Origin: Anagrus nilaparvatae
Lineage: Eukaryota > Arthropoda > Insecta > Hymenoptera > Mymaridae
Direction of reading: 5' to 3'
DNA length: 64,000 nucleotides
NCBI GenBank assembly: GCA_022575985.1
Contig: JAKSXM010000014.1
Span: 8,804,001 to 8,868,000 of the forward strand
The notes beneath the pieces are model-generated. The model was not told the DNA's origin, did not search any database, and saw only the letters and a list, made by a program, of their open reading frames with translations. Numbering within the stretch: position 1 is the stretch's first letter; each line of letters opens with the position of its first letter. Made by a program: the position numbers and the translations under genes. Positions 1-10,660 of this stretch are shown here, one piece after another.

Positions 1-1
1 A

Positions 2-2533
2 ATAAATAAATGTACATTCTTAAAACGAGAACTAATCTATTTAGGATTCAAAATTTCGGAAAAAGGTATACAGACCGACCCAAAAAAGGTAGAAGCAATT
101 ATGAAAATGCCCTCACCAAAAACTTTAAAACAAGTCAGAATTTTTAATGGAATGACAAACTACTATAGAAAATTTATTAAAAACTATGCAAATATAGCTC
201 GTCCCTTGACTAATTTATTAAAAAAGGACACACCATTTAAATGGACAGAAGAAACTCAAAAAGCTTTTAACTTACTAAAAGAAAAATTATGTACAGCACC
301 AGTTTTGATATTCCCAAATCTACAAGCTGAGTTTTCCCTATATACAGATTCCAGCGGTTACGGAATCGGTTGCTGCTTATGTCAAGGACCCAAGGGCAAA
401 GAAAATCCTGTATGCTATATTTCACGAACTTTAACGACCGATCAACGGAAATACTCGACTTATGAACGAGAATTCTTTTCTATTTTCTGGTCAATTGACC
501 ACCTAAGAGGATATTTATATAAACATTTTACAGTTTATTGTGACCATAGACCATTATCTTTTTGCGAAAAATCAGAAAAAAATAAACGAGTTTTAAAATG
601 GCGACATGAACTTTCCGACTTAGATTTTACAATAATATACCTTAAAGGTAAAGCTAATGTAGTGGCGGATTGCCTAAGTAGGCAAATAGAAATGCCACAA
701 GAATCTAATGTCTTAACTCGTGCACAAAAACATAAACAAGAATACTCAAACATTACTAATAAAAATTCCGAAAATAAACAAGATAATAGCAATATTACTA
801 CACAAAAAAGAATTCAAAAACAGAGAAATTGTAAAAAACGAAAAATAATAGACAAACGGTCTTTGCCTAAAAATAAAAGAGGCAGGCCTCCTAAAGGGAC
901 AAGCAAAAATATTCAAGATACAAAAAATGCATTATTAACAGAATCTGATTTTAGTAGTGATGAATCATCCGAAATGTCAGATAACGATAACGATAACATA
1001 GTCAATAATGACAATATTAATTTACAATATAACAATAATTTAAATTTAAGCAATTTAGTATACTTAAAAGATTTATTACAATTTAGAAAAGATAACATAA
1101 TTTATTTTATAGACGAAAACGGAAAAGCTTTGTGTAAAGGTGCGATTAATTTAATAAAAGCAGGAAAAATACAAAGTTTTTCTAAAAACAAAATTAATAC
1201 TTTAAATATCCAAAAACATAGAAATAAAATTTATTTTGGCTTATGCATTAACCCTAAAGAATCAATTAAGTTAGTTTTAAATAATATAGAAAAATTAATT
1301 TTACAAGTAATAAAATATCTTAACAATTTTAATAATAAAAATAATTTAAGTATTGCTGAAAGCATATTTGTAGCCAACGTATCTTTTTCAGACATACTAA
1401 AGTTGATACATAAAATTGCTGAAAATAAGTTTAAAATAATAGTTTGTAAGCAATCTTTAATTTATGTACAAGAAAACGACAGAGAAGCTATTTTCAAAGA
1501 ATTTCATGAATTACCTACGGCAGGACATAGAGGTCAAAAAGCCACTATTCAAAAAATTCGCCAGTCCTATTACTGGGAAAATTTAAAAGAATACGTGCAA
1601 ACAAAAATTAGCCTATGTTTAAATTGCCAACTACGGAAAATTTCACGCCGCAGAGTTAAATTACCGATGAAAATAACCCAATGCCCGGGGGCGGTATTTG
1701 AAAGAATATCAATTGATATTATGGGTCCTATAGGAAATGTAGCAGCTGATGGCTACAAGTACATATTAATGATACAATGCCAATTATCTAAATTTTTAGT
1801 AGCCGTTCCCCTCAAAAATGTCGATACACCCACGGTAGCAACGGCATTTATTAACAATTTTATATGTTATTTTGGATCTCCTAAAATACTGCTTTCAGAC
1901 AGAGGTTCTCAATTTATAAGTAACTTAATGAAAGCAGTAGCTAAAAGATTCAAAATAAAACAAATTACGACTACTAGCTATTCACCAACCTCAAACGGAA
2001 TGGTAGAACGCTCAAATCATGTGATTACTGAATATCTTAGAAACTACACAAACAAATACAAAGATTGGCACATGTATATAAATTTAGCCAGCTTTTGCTA
2101 TAATAATACGGTACATAGCTCAACAGGTTACTGTCCACACGAAATCGTATTTGGTTTACTAGCTCGCATGCCTTCAGAAGCTAAAATAAAAGAATCTGAA
2201 AAATTACCAACTTATAAAAATTACTTAATAGATTTAGTCTCGCGACTGCTAGGCATACGACAAATCGCAAATCAAAACTTATATAACGCAAAATTAACAT
2301 CAAAACAATATTACGATAAAAATGTAAATATCACTGAATTTGAAATCGGAGATATAGTTTTCTTAGCAAAAGGAGGCGAATTGTCAAAACCAGACGATCC
2401 TTACACAGGACCATTTGTAATTGTACAAAAATTTTCCGATTATAACGTAAAAATTCAAAAAGTTGGAACTAACTCGACCCAAATAGTACATGTTAGAAGG
2501 TTAAAAAGACCAACAGTAAAAGCTAAACTCTAA
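2..2533 (+). CDS. pol: Ty3/gypsy Pol, C-terminal part (RT end, RNase H, integrase)
   Basis: Open from the window edge, so the start lies outside; first internal Met at 101. It copies element RNA into DNA and inserts it. Counting from that Met: RT thumb/connection (1-70); RNase H with D83 in YTDSSG, E in REFFSIF, D in YCDHRPLSF and D in ADCLSR; a Lys/Asn-rich low-complexity linker (about 200-400); integrase zinc finger H-x4-H...C-x2-C (HELPTAGH, CLNC); catalytic D in SIDIMGP, D in LSDRGSQF and E in MVERSNH. All catalytic residues seen are present and no stop interrupts it, so this copy could be recent. The C-terminus resembles the basic SH3-like tail of gypsy integrases. Env follows 168 bp downstream. 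The homologous stretch in the second copy at 47966-48475 is deleted internally. Confidence 0.93.
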   Translation: MNKCTFLKRELIYLGFKISEKGIQTDPKKVEAIMKMPSPKTLKQVRIFNGMTNYYRKFIKNYANIARPLTNLLKKDTPFKWTEETQKAFNLLKEKLCTAPVLIFPNLQAEFSLYTDSSGYGIGCCLCQGPKGKENPVCYISRTLTTDQRKYSTYEREFFSIFWSIDHLRGYLYKHFTVYCDHRPLSFCEKSEKNKRVLKWRHELSDLDFTIIYLKGKANVVADCLSRQIEMPQESNVLTRAQKHKQEYSNITNKNSENKQDNSNITTQKRIQKQRNCKKRKIIDKRSLPKNKRGRPPKGTSKNIQDTKNALLTESDFSSDESSEMSDNDNDNIVNNDNINLQYNNNLNLSNLVYLKDLLQFRKDNIIYFIDENGKALCKGAINLIKAGKIQSFSKNKINTLNIQKHRNKIYFGLCINPKESIKLVLNNIEKLILQVIKYLNNFNNKNNLSIAESIFVANVSFSDILKLIHKIAENKFKIIVCKQSLIYVQENDREAIFKEFHELPTAGHRGQKATIQKIRQSYYWENLKEYVQTKISLCLNCQLRKISRRRVKLPMKITQCPGAVFERISIDIMGPIGNVAADGYKYILMIQCQLSKFLVAVPLKNVDTPTVATAFINNFICYFGSPKILLSDRGSQFISNLMKAVAKRFKIKQITTTSYSPTSNGMVERSNHVITEYLRNYTNKYKDWHMYINLASFCYNNTVHSSTGYCPHEIVFGLLARMPSEAKIKESEKLPTYKNYLIDLVSRLLGIRQIANQNLYNAKLTSKQYYDKNVNITEFEIGDIVFLAKGGELSKPDDPYTGPFVIVQKFSDYNVKIQKVGTNSTQIVHVRRLKRPTVKAKL

Positions 2534-2620
2534 AAACATTCTTTACAAAGTACTCTCTTTTCTTGTACATAAAATAAAATATAAAATATATATGACTCAT
2601 TGTCATAAAAACTAAGTTAC

Positions 2621-2644
2621 TTTAATTTTTTTTCCCTCTTTTAG
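2621..2644 (+). promoter_or_regulatory. Candidate 3' splice site for env mRNA
   Basis: A pyrimidine tract (TTTTTTTTCCCTCTTTTAG) ends in AG at 2643-2644, between the pol stop and the env start at 2702. Env-bearing Ty3/gypsy elements make env from a spliced subgenomic RNA, so an acceptor is expected here. The donor would lie near the 5' LTR or gag, outside the window. Confidence 0.55.
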
Positions 2645-2701
2645 CTTATATTTAAATATATCCTAATTACTAATATATTATTAATTTGTTTAGATACCAT
2701 T

Positions 2702-4735
2702 ATGCAGAAATATGTGCTCATCATTTTATGTTTTAGAATCATAAACTCTGAGTTTCTAATAGGATTTGACTGCAGCAGCGCTACTAACAACGTAACTACA
2801 ATTTCTTTAACAAATATACCTAGCTGTAATATACAAAAACCAAAAGTCGAAACGACTAAAGAATATATAGCGCTGCTACAACTCAAAGAATACGAAAAAC
2901 TCAAAGTTTACCAATGCTTAATAGAAATTCATCGAGTAGTCCAATCATGCAACGGGTACTTCAACTATGTGAAACCCATAGAAAGAGCAGAAGAAACTTT
3001 CATCATAGAGGTCAGTTCAGAAACGTGTAAAAATATCCACGAAACGAGAATTTATAAATATGACAATAGTCATGTAATTACTAATTTAAATATAAACGAA
3101 ACAAAAACAGTACCAATCGTATTTTCCGGTTCAGCAGAAAATAATGAATGTACAGGTGGATTTTATAGCGATGAATTCGGGACATTTTCACACGTTTTTG
3201 TCCAAGGCCATATAAAAATAACATTATCACAGCAGTATGCATCATTAGACTTACATTCTAACATTGTACGTTTAAATTCAGGTGTGTCTTGTGAGTTCAA
3301 TAAATATCATTGTATGGATATACAATATGGCCATACTTTCTGGAACAATTTAGAAGGTAAAGGCTGTATCTCAGACCATTATACTATTTTATATTACGGA
3401 TTTGCCGAAAAAGTAACTGATTTTACGGATATTAAAAATAATATTACAACATATATATTGAACTCGCAACATACAACCTTTGCTTTTAAAATAATAGAAG
3501 AAACTTCTATTTGTCAAATACCAGCGTTAAGAACACTCCACCCACGTATACTAATCTTAGATAATAAAAAAGTTGTATTAAATCAAATTCTGCAACACAT
3601 CCCTATCGGAAATACGGGCGTACAAGATTTAGATCTTTTTACATACGTAAATCAAAAATTTGTTTTTACAGAACACCATATAAATTTACAAGCAGATAAA
3701 TTATATTTACATATGTTGAGAAAAGAATGTGAATTAGAAAAATCCATACTCCAAAATAACCAAATCCTAGCCACATTATCCCCAGATCATTTTGCATACT
3801 CAAAATTTGGAATTGGCCATTACGCAAAAGTAGTCGCAGAAGTGGTTTACATAATACGTTGTACACCGGTCAGGGTACAAATGGTTCAAACTGAACGTTG
3901 TTATAACGAATTACCAGTTTTAAAAAATAATAAAACATTAAAATTTTTAACCCCAATAACAAGAATCTTAATTAACCAACCAACGGAGGTAAGCTGTTCA
4001 ACGATTTTACCACCAATTTTCAAAATCAATGACGTTTGGCTAAAATTTTTACCAAACCCTTTACCAGCACGAGAGCCAGTTATTTTGAAGCCAGACACCA
4101 AGATTTCTTGGAAATATGAGCCGATAAAGAACCTGGCAACAAGCGGAATTTATTCCGAAACAGAATTAGAAAACCTACAAAAAAGTATTTTGTTCCCAAT
4201 GGAACGAGAATCGCTTTTAAACAGCATAGCGAGATCATTGAATGGCGAAACCTCAATACATCAAGACTTATACAAAAATCTATTAACACAAAACTCCATA
4301 TACACAATTCTGGATCACTTTTTCGACACAGTAAAAAAAGATTTTTGGGACTTCAGCCTCACATCAGCCGGAATATTAGGAATACTTTCCATATTCTACG
4401 TAATCAAATCAGTTTTATCAGCAATTCTAAATTTTTTCCAATTACATCGAATATATGGATTCTCATTTTACTTATTAGGAGCAATTTTTACATCTGTCAC
4501 AAATTTCCTAATACAACTTTCAAATTACGAAAATAAAAATAATCATTCAAAAGTCAACACAAATCCTATCATAGAATATCAAACTAAAAACGACGAAGTA
4601 AAAATTAACATGGAACAAAACAATCATAACAATCCAGTCTTCAACCCCCCTCCACTACCTACCGAACCCCCTTACATTGAACCCAAATCATATCATTCCT
4701 TCGACAAAAACTTTAAATTTTATAATAAACACTAA
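2702..4735 (+). CDS. env: Envelope-type glycoprotein of the Ty3/gypsy element
   Basis: 677 residues, uninterrupted. Residues 1-16 look like a signal peptide (MQKYVLIILCF...), followed at once by a Cys-rich ectodomain beginning IGFDCSS with many Cys pairs and N-glycosylation sequons. Two hydrophobic segments lie near 553-579 and 587-612, then a polar, Pro-rich tail of about 65 residues (NPPPLPTEPPY). No furin-type RxKR site is visible, unlike the F-like env of gypsy/ZAM errantiviruses; the ectodomain instead resembles glycoproteins of chuvirus-type negative-strand RNA viruses known in other insect retroelements (family recalled, not searched). Role, by inference: membrane fusion and cell-to-cell spread. 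The last 180 residues are kept in the second copy (48518-49060), including the tail. Expressed presumably from a spliced RNA. Confidence 0.85.
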   Translation: MQKYVLIILCFRIINSEFLIGFDCSSATNNVTTISLTNIPSCNIQKPKVETTKEYIALLQLKEYEKLKVYQCLIEIHRVVQSCNGYFNYVKPIERAEETFIIEVSSETCKNIHETRIYKYDNSHVITNLNINETKTVPIVFSGSAENNECTGGFYSDEFGTFSHVFVQGHIKITLSQQYASLDLHSNIVRLNSGVSCEFNKYHCMDIQYGHTFWNNLEGKGCISDHYTILYYGFAEKVTDFTDIKNNITTYILNSQHTTFAFKIIEETSICQIPALRTLHPRILILDNKKVVLNQILQHIPIGNTGVQDLDLFTYVNQKFVFTEHHINLQADKLYLHMLRKECELEKSILQNNQILATLSPDHFAYSKFGIGHYAKVVAEVVYIIRCTPVRVQMVQTERCYNELPVLKNNKTLKFLTPITRILINQPTEVSCSTILPPIFKINDVWLKFLPNPLPAREPVILKPDTKISWKYEPIKNLATSGIYSETELENLQKSILFPMERESLLNSIARSLNGETSIHQDLYKNLLTQNSIYTILDHFFDTVKKDFWDFSLTSAGILGILSIFYVIKSVLSAILNFFQLHRIYGFSFYLLGAIFTSVTNFLIQLSNYENKNNHSKVNTNPIIEYQTKNDEVKINMEQNNHNNPVFNPPPLPTEPPYIEPKSYHSFDKNFKFYNKH

Positions 4736-4738
4736 TCA

Positions 4739-5283
4739 CATTATTATTTCAACATATCAATTTTATTCTTCAATTCTCCTAATTTGATTTTCCGAAATCA
4801 AACCTTTTGTCAGTTTTAAAATAATTTATTATAAAACTCCCAAAGCTTAAGCGGGGAGGAGTACCTAAGTAAGGGAACCTTACACAATTTGAATTAATAC
4901 AACAAAATAATAAAATTTTTGTAAATAGTTATTAATAAAAAGTTTTTATAAAAAATTATTATTATAAAAAAATTGTTATAAAAAAAAAATATAATAATTA
5001 TCATAAAATTTTCGCTAACATTATCTTTTAAGAAAATATAAATATATAAGTTACTAACAATACATAAAATAAAATTTTGTAAAGTGACAACACTGTAATT
5101 TGCAACGTAAGATAAACCTGCAAGTCAATGCACTCTAATAAATGTAAAAATCATATAATAAGTCAAATTAGCAAATAAGAAAAATTTGTAACTACTAATA
5201 CTGAATAGAATAAGTAATATCTGGTTACCGAACCAGATTCAAAATAAAAACTAACATTTTTATTTAGAAACTAGGGGTGGAGA
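4739..5283 (+). other. 3' untranslated region and polypurine tract of Ty3/gypsy copy 1
   Basis: AT-rich, non-coding. It ends in a polypurine tract AGGGGTGGAGA (5273-5283) directly before the LTR, the expected plus-strand primer. A hairpin TCTGGTT-ACCG-AACCAGA lies at 5220-5237; copy 2 has the same stem with an altered loop at 49559-49576. Confidence 0.75.
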
Positions 5284-5905
5284 TGTTATGCAATAACTAA
5301 CAAAATAATTAATAATAATTTATAAACAATTAATAATAAATAATAAACAATTACCCAAGATAAGATTTATAAATAAAACATGTAAATACTATTTAAGCTT
5401 ATTAATCAAATAGGAAATGTTTTAGATTAAGAAATAATAACATAAAATTAGGAAAATATAGTTTACTATTACGTAAACTATAACATAAAATTAAGTAATA
5501 ATTAAGGAATTAACAAATAATAATATTTATATTTTGAATATTTAAAATAACTTAAATAAAGAATCATTAGTATATAAGAACATAAAAATTGTAAGACGAG
5601 AGTTAGTTAAGATAAAATCTCGCGACGACGTGTACCTTTAATCGTTAATAAATTCAGTCTTTATAAAATCTGTGTGTTATTCATTTCAAGGTCTCCTACC
5701 GTCCAGACAAGCCATGAGTAAGTACATCATATCTTTATATTAAAATTCATTCGTCAGCAGTCTTATAGAGTTCATACACTTTATAATAATAATAATAATA
5801 TGCTTATAATACAATACTATAAGATTACTTCATTTTTACTTATGAATGTTCATTCATTATTTTTATAATACTTATTATTTATTTTACGTTATGATAAACA
5901 TAACA
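5284..5905 (+). repeat. 3' LTR of Ty3/gypsy copy 1
   Basis: 622 bp, bounded by the inverted heptamer TGTTATG...CATAACA. Homologous LTRs lie at 37799-38447 and 49624-50036. It follows a polypurine tract, which fixes the orientation. It contains TATATAAG (5571) and an AATAAA (5647). The right flank continues straight into satellite family A, so the element inserted into the satellite; AAAA next to the end could be the target duplication. Confidence 0.9.
5571..5578 (+). promoter_or_regulatory. LTR TATA box (copy 1)
   Basis: TATATAAG at the same LTR position as in the two other LTR copies. About 30 bases downstream the related LTRs have a TCAGTC initiator-like motif; here that stretch has diverged. 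Confidence 0.5.
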
Positions 5906-7540
5906 AAAACAGGAGACTATTCGAAAAAAAATTTAGAGTGGCGTATAATTTCTGCTAAAGTCAATAAAAAAATTTCAATGCTATCATTGCATAAAAATTG
6001 TTGAAACTACAAAAATATTTCAATGCAATCATTACATAAAAATATTTGAAATTCCAACTTTTAAATAAAACAGGATACTATTAGAAAAAAATTTTAAATG
6101 ATGTACAGTTTAAGTTAACTAAAATTAAAAAAAAATTTAAATGCTATCATTGCAAAAAATATTTGAAATTACAAAAATATTTCAATACAATCATTGCATA
6201 AAAATGTATGACTATTAAAAAAAAATTTAGAATGGCGTATAGTTTCTGCTAAACTGAATAAAAAAATTTCAATGCTATCATTGCATGAAAATATTTGGAA
6301 TTACAAATTTTCTATAAAACAGGAGACTGTTAGAAAAAAATTTTAAATGGAGTATAGTTTCTGCTAAAGTCAATAAAAATATGCCAATGCAATCATTGCA
6401 CAAAAATATTTCAAGTTGTAACTTTTATATAAAACAGGAAACTAATCCAAAAAAATATAAATGGCGTACAGTTTCTGCTAAACTCAATAAAAATATGCCA
6501 ATGCAATCATTGCACAAAAATATTTTAAATTACAACTTTTATATAAAACAGGACCCTAATCGAAAAAAATTTAGAATCGCGTATAGTTTCTGCTAAAGTC
6601 AATAAAAATTTTTCAATGCTATCATTGTAAAAAAATATTTTAAGTTGCAACTTTTATATAAAACAGGACACTATTAGAAAAAAATATAAAATGATGTATA
6701 GTTTCTGCTAAAGTCAATAAAAATATTTCAATGCTATCATTGCATAAAAATTTTTGAGATTAAAAAAATATTTCAATACAATTATTGCATAAAAGTGTAT
6801 GACTATTAAAAAAAATTTTAGAATAGCGTATAGTTTCTGCCAAAGTAAATTTAAAAATTTTAATGCTATCATTGCATAAAAACATTTTAAATTACAACTT
6901 TCATATAAAACAAAAACAGGACACTAATCGAAAAAAATTTAGAATGGCGTATAGTCTCTGCTAAAATCAATAAAAATATTTCAATTGCATAAAAATATTT
7001 GAAATTACAACTTTTATATAAAACAGGACGACTAATCGAAAAAAATTTAGAATGACGTATAGTTTCTGTCAAAGTGAATAAAAATATTTCAATATTAACA
7101 TTGCATAAAAATATTTGAAATACCAGTTTTTATATATAACAAAACATTATTCAAAAAAATTTAGAATGGTGTACAGTTTCTGCCAAAATCAATAAAAATA
7201 TTTCAATTTTAACATTGCATAAAAATATTTGAAATTCCAGCATTTGTATAAAGCATGACACTATTATAAAAAAATGTCAAATGACGTATAGTTTCTGCTA
7301 AAGTTAATAAAAATATTTCAATGAAATAATTGCATAAAAATATTTGAAATTCCAACTTTCATTTAAAAAAGGACAGTAATCTAAAAAAATATAGAATAGC
7401 GTATAGTGTCTGCTAAAGTCAATAAAAATTTTTCAATGCAATCATTGCATAAAAATATTTGAAATTCCAACTTTCATTTAAAAGAGGACACTATTCGAAA
7501 AAAATATAGAATAGCGTATAGTTTCTGCTATAATACACCC
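5906..7540. repeat. Satellite family A, tandem array
   Basis: Roughly 14 imperfect units of about 113-118 bp. Recurring marks are ATAAAACAGGA, GGCGTATAGTTTCTGCTAAA, and AATGCTATCATTGCATAAAA, the last with a palindromic ATTGCAT core. Some units are joined by a shorter variant. Short open frames inside it are by-products of the repeats. Confidence 0.85.
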
Positions 7541-8245
7541 GACAATATGTATTAAAATTTTTAGAAGTTTTTTAAATTGTGGACTATCAATTTAACTTTA
7601 TCTATAAATTATAAATTTTCGAAATTTTTATTTTTTCATGTTTAATACAGGCGATATCAATTTTCTTATATAATGAAATTATTTAAGCTCTTTCATAAAT
7701 AAAACACCCGACAATATATATTAAAATTTTTAGATGTTTTTCAAATTGTGGACCATCAATATGAGTTAAGGATGTTGCTCACCTTTTTTGTTTGCGTATG
7801 GATTTTAATAAAAGTTGGTATATAACAAGAAATCATATTAAAAAATACATATTTAAAATTAGAAGATCCTAGGGTGACTCCTTCATTATTAAATAATTAA
7901 AAATAATTTTGCTTCTCCGAGCATCTTATACACATGATTCTTATTGGGACGACATTTTACAATAAAAAATTAAAGTATTTTTTGCGTACAGTTTTTGATA
8001 AAAAAATTATAACATATAAAAAACATATCGTAGAATATAATTATTCAATTTATTTTAGACTAGGGAGGTTTGTTTATAACGAAAATTTTATTTATTTAAC
8101 AATGCTATCGTATAGTTGTGCGCGCGCAAGGTTCTCGCTTCTATAGTAATATGATAGAAAGAGAGAGTAATAGTTTCTTATTTCTATTATTCCCAGCTTG
8201 GTAGTTATCATCCTTAATCTTTTTAAGTTTTTTACGAAAAATATA
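7541..8245. other. Satellite B fragments and unassigned AT-rich DNA
   Basis: 7541-7770 has two diverged pieces of satellite family B (CAATATATATTAAAATTTTTAG and GGCGATATCAATTTTC type words). 7771-8245 shows no repeat or gene that I can support; a 70-codon open frame at 7934 has no recognisable features. Confidence 0.5.
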
Positions 8246-8530
8246 TTAAAGAGCGGTATAATTTCTGTTAAATTTAATACTAATATTTTAATGCTATCAT
8301 TGCAGAAAAATATTTGAAATTACAAGATTTCTATAAAACCGGACAATATTCGAAAACATTTAAGTTGTGCATATTTTTCTAAGTTGAATACTAATAATTT
8401 AATGCTATTATTGCATAAAAACAATTTAAATTACACCATTTCTATAAAACAGGATTGTTTTAGAAAAAAAAATTAAAGTGAAGTATAGTTTCTGCTAAAT
8501 TCAATACTATTATTTTAATGAATAAAACCA
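8246..8530. repeat. Satellite family A, three isolated units
   Basis: Three more diverged units with the GCATAAAA...ATAAAACAGGA pattern, separated from the main array by about 700 bp of other sequence. Confidence 0.65.
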
Positions 8531-8558
8531 ATAACTCAATAAATCGGACTATAAGTCT

Positions 8559-8661
8559 TTTTTTTTTGCTATTTCTTTTTAATGAATACATTAAATAAAA
8601 ATCAAAAAAAAAAAATTGATTTTAATTTAATGTATTCATTAAAAAGAAATAGCAAAAAAAA
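8559..8661. repeat. Inverted repeat (47-bp arms)
   Basis: Arms 8559-8605 and 8615-8661 are almost perfect complements (GCTATTTCTTTTTAATGAAT and its complement) around an A-rich 9-base loop. The open frame at 8582-8770 is a product of the palindrome. Confidence 0.85.
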
Positions 8662-8884
8662 AAACAAGAGAAAAGCGTTTAATAAATACAAAGCATTTTG
8701 GTTTTTATATTTTGATACAAACCATTTTAAGATATTAAGTGATGAAAGTGACCAATTTTTGAGTTTTTAAATTTCGTACTTCTTAGCTTTAAACAGTTGT
8801 AACTCTGTGCCGTGAGCTAAAATTAAAAAAAAAAGCGTCAATTCTATAGCATTTTTTCCAAGGAGTAATTTGCACCGAAGCTCT

Positions 8885-9490
8885 TTTGTTTTATATATGA
8901 AATGACTCAAAAATTTGAATATGAAATAAGATAGACATCGGCAGTCCTAAGAATAATAGAAAAAAACAAAAATTTTAAGAATTTAACCATATAGTAAAAT
9001 TCATATTGTCGGCTTACAATATGAAAAAACTACAAAAATTTCAATCTATATTGTCGGCTATTTGATATATGAAAAAACTCAAAAAATGAAATAAGATAGT
9101 TATGGGCAGTCTTAAGAATAAAAAAAATAAAAATTTTTTTAATTTAGCTGTATAGTAAAATTCATATTAGCTGTTTACAATATAAAAAAACTACAAAAAT
9201 TTCAATCTATATTTCTGGCTGTTTTATATATGAAAAATTAAGAATGAAAAAAAAATTAGAAATATTTAACTATATAGTAAAATTCATATTGGCGGTTTAC
9301 AATATGAAAAGACGAAAAAATTTACCATCTATTATGTCGGCTATTTATATATGAAAAAACTCAAAAATTTCATTATGAAATAAGATAGATATCGGCAGTC
9401 ATAAGAATAAAAAAAATAAAAATTTAAAAAATTTAATTGTAAAGTAAAGTTCATATTGGCTGTTTACAATATGAAAATACTACAAAAATT
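8885..9490 (-). repeat. Satellite family B, minus-orientation array
   Basis: Units with AAATTCATATTGTCGGCTTACAATATG and ATAAGATAGATATCGGCAGTC type words (parts shown), which are the reverse complement of the family B units at 9830-10660. The two arrays form one large inverted repeat. Confidence 0.75.
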
Positions 9491-9599
9491 TACTTGCATG
9501 GAAAAAAATGAGGTATTAAATCCAAATTAAAAAAAAAAAAAGTACCTGGAGATTTTTTGGTGAAAAAAATTTTATAAAAAAAATAGGTCTTAATGTCAT

Positions 9600-9685
9600 A
9601 CAGGTTGTGAAATATCACCGGTGACAGTTACATACATACATTACATACATACATAAATACACTCACACACATTCATACATACTTT
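9600..9685. repeat. ACAT/ACAC-type microsatellite
   Basis: Run of ACATACATACATT, ACTCACACAC and TTCATACATAC units between the two arms of satellite B. Confidence 0.7.
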
Positions 9686-9710
9686 TTTTAAAAACTAGTT
9701 TTTTAGAAAA

Positions 9711-9810
9711 CTGCACATTACTATATTTTATTTAGTTTTTACATTACTATATTTTATTTTCAATTATTGATAATAAATAATAATTGAAAATAAAATATAG
9801 TAATGTGCAG
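9711..9810. repeat. Hairpin between the satellite B arms
   Basis: CTGCACATTACTATATTTTA at the left is complemented at the right by AAAATATAGTAATGTGCAG. The left arm has an extra internal copy of the word ACATTACTATATTTTATTT, so the stem can pair in two registers. Confidence 0.8.
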
Positions 9811-9829
9811 TTTTTTTAACAAAATTTTC

Positions 9830-10660
9830 AGTTTTTTTCATACTGTAGACAATCAATATTTGAATATTTTCAATTTTTATATATACATCACAACTGATAT
9901 TGTAGACAATCAACATGAATATGACTGTAGAATGAAATTTTCATAATTTTTTATTGTTCATAAATAGGACAGGCGATATCCATTTCACTATATGGTGAAA
10001 TTTTTTTATCTTTTTCATAAATAAAACAGCCAGCAATATAGATTGAAAATTTTGAATTTTTTTCATAATGTAGACAGCCAATATAAATTTTACTATAGAG
10101 TGAAATTTTTATAATTTTTTATTTTTCAATTAATAGCACAGCCGATATCGATTTTACTCTATGGTGACATTTTTGAGATTTTCCATATATAAAAAAAAAA
10201 AACAATATAGATTGAAATTTTTCCTGTTTTTTTATATTTTAGACAATTAATATGAATTTTACCCTGAAGTGAAATATTTATTATTTTTTTTTTCATAAAT
10301 AGGACAGAAGATATCCATTTTACCCTATAGTGAAATTTTTTGGGTTTTTTCATATATAAAACCGTCAACAATATAGATTGAAATTTTTTCAGTCTTTTAA
10401 TATTGTAGACAATCAATGTGAATTTTACTATCGAGTGAAACTTTTATAATATTTTTTATAAACTTTTATAATTTTTATAATGTTTTCATAAATAGGACAG
10501 CCGATATCCATTATACTCTTTATATGGTTAAATTTTTGAGTTTTTTCATATATAAAACAACTAACATTATAGATTGGAATTTTTGCTGTTTTTTTATATT
10601 GCAGAGAATCAATATTAATTTTACTCTAGAGTGAAATATTTATGATTTTGGTTCTTCATA
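9830..10660 (+). repeat. Satellite family B, plus-orientation array
   Basis: About 4-5 units of roughly 170-190 bp. Marks are ATAGGACAGCCGATATCCAT (10492), TTTTCATATATAAAAC, and ATATAGATTGAAATTTTT. Each half-unit looks like a diverged copy of the other (ACAGCC and GACAATC steps), so the true monomer may be about 90 bp. Confidence 0.75.

Noticed and set aside
5906..7540. CRISPR-like array
   Set aside because: Units are imperfect throughout with no constant repeat and variable spacer pattern, and the context is eukaryotic; this is a satellite.
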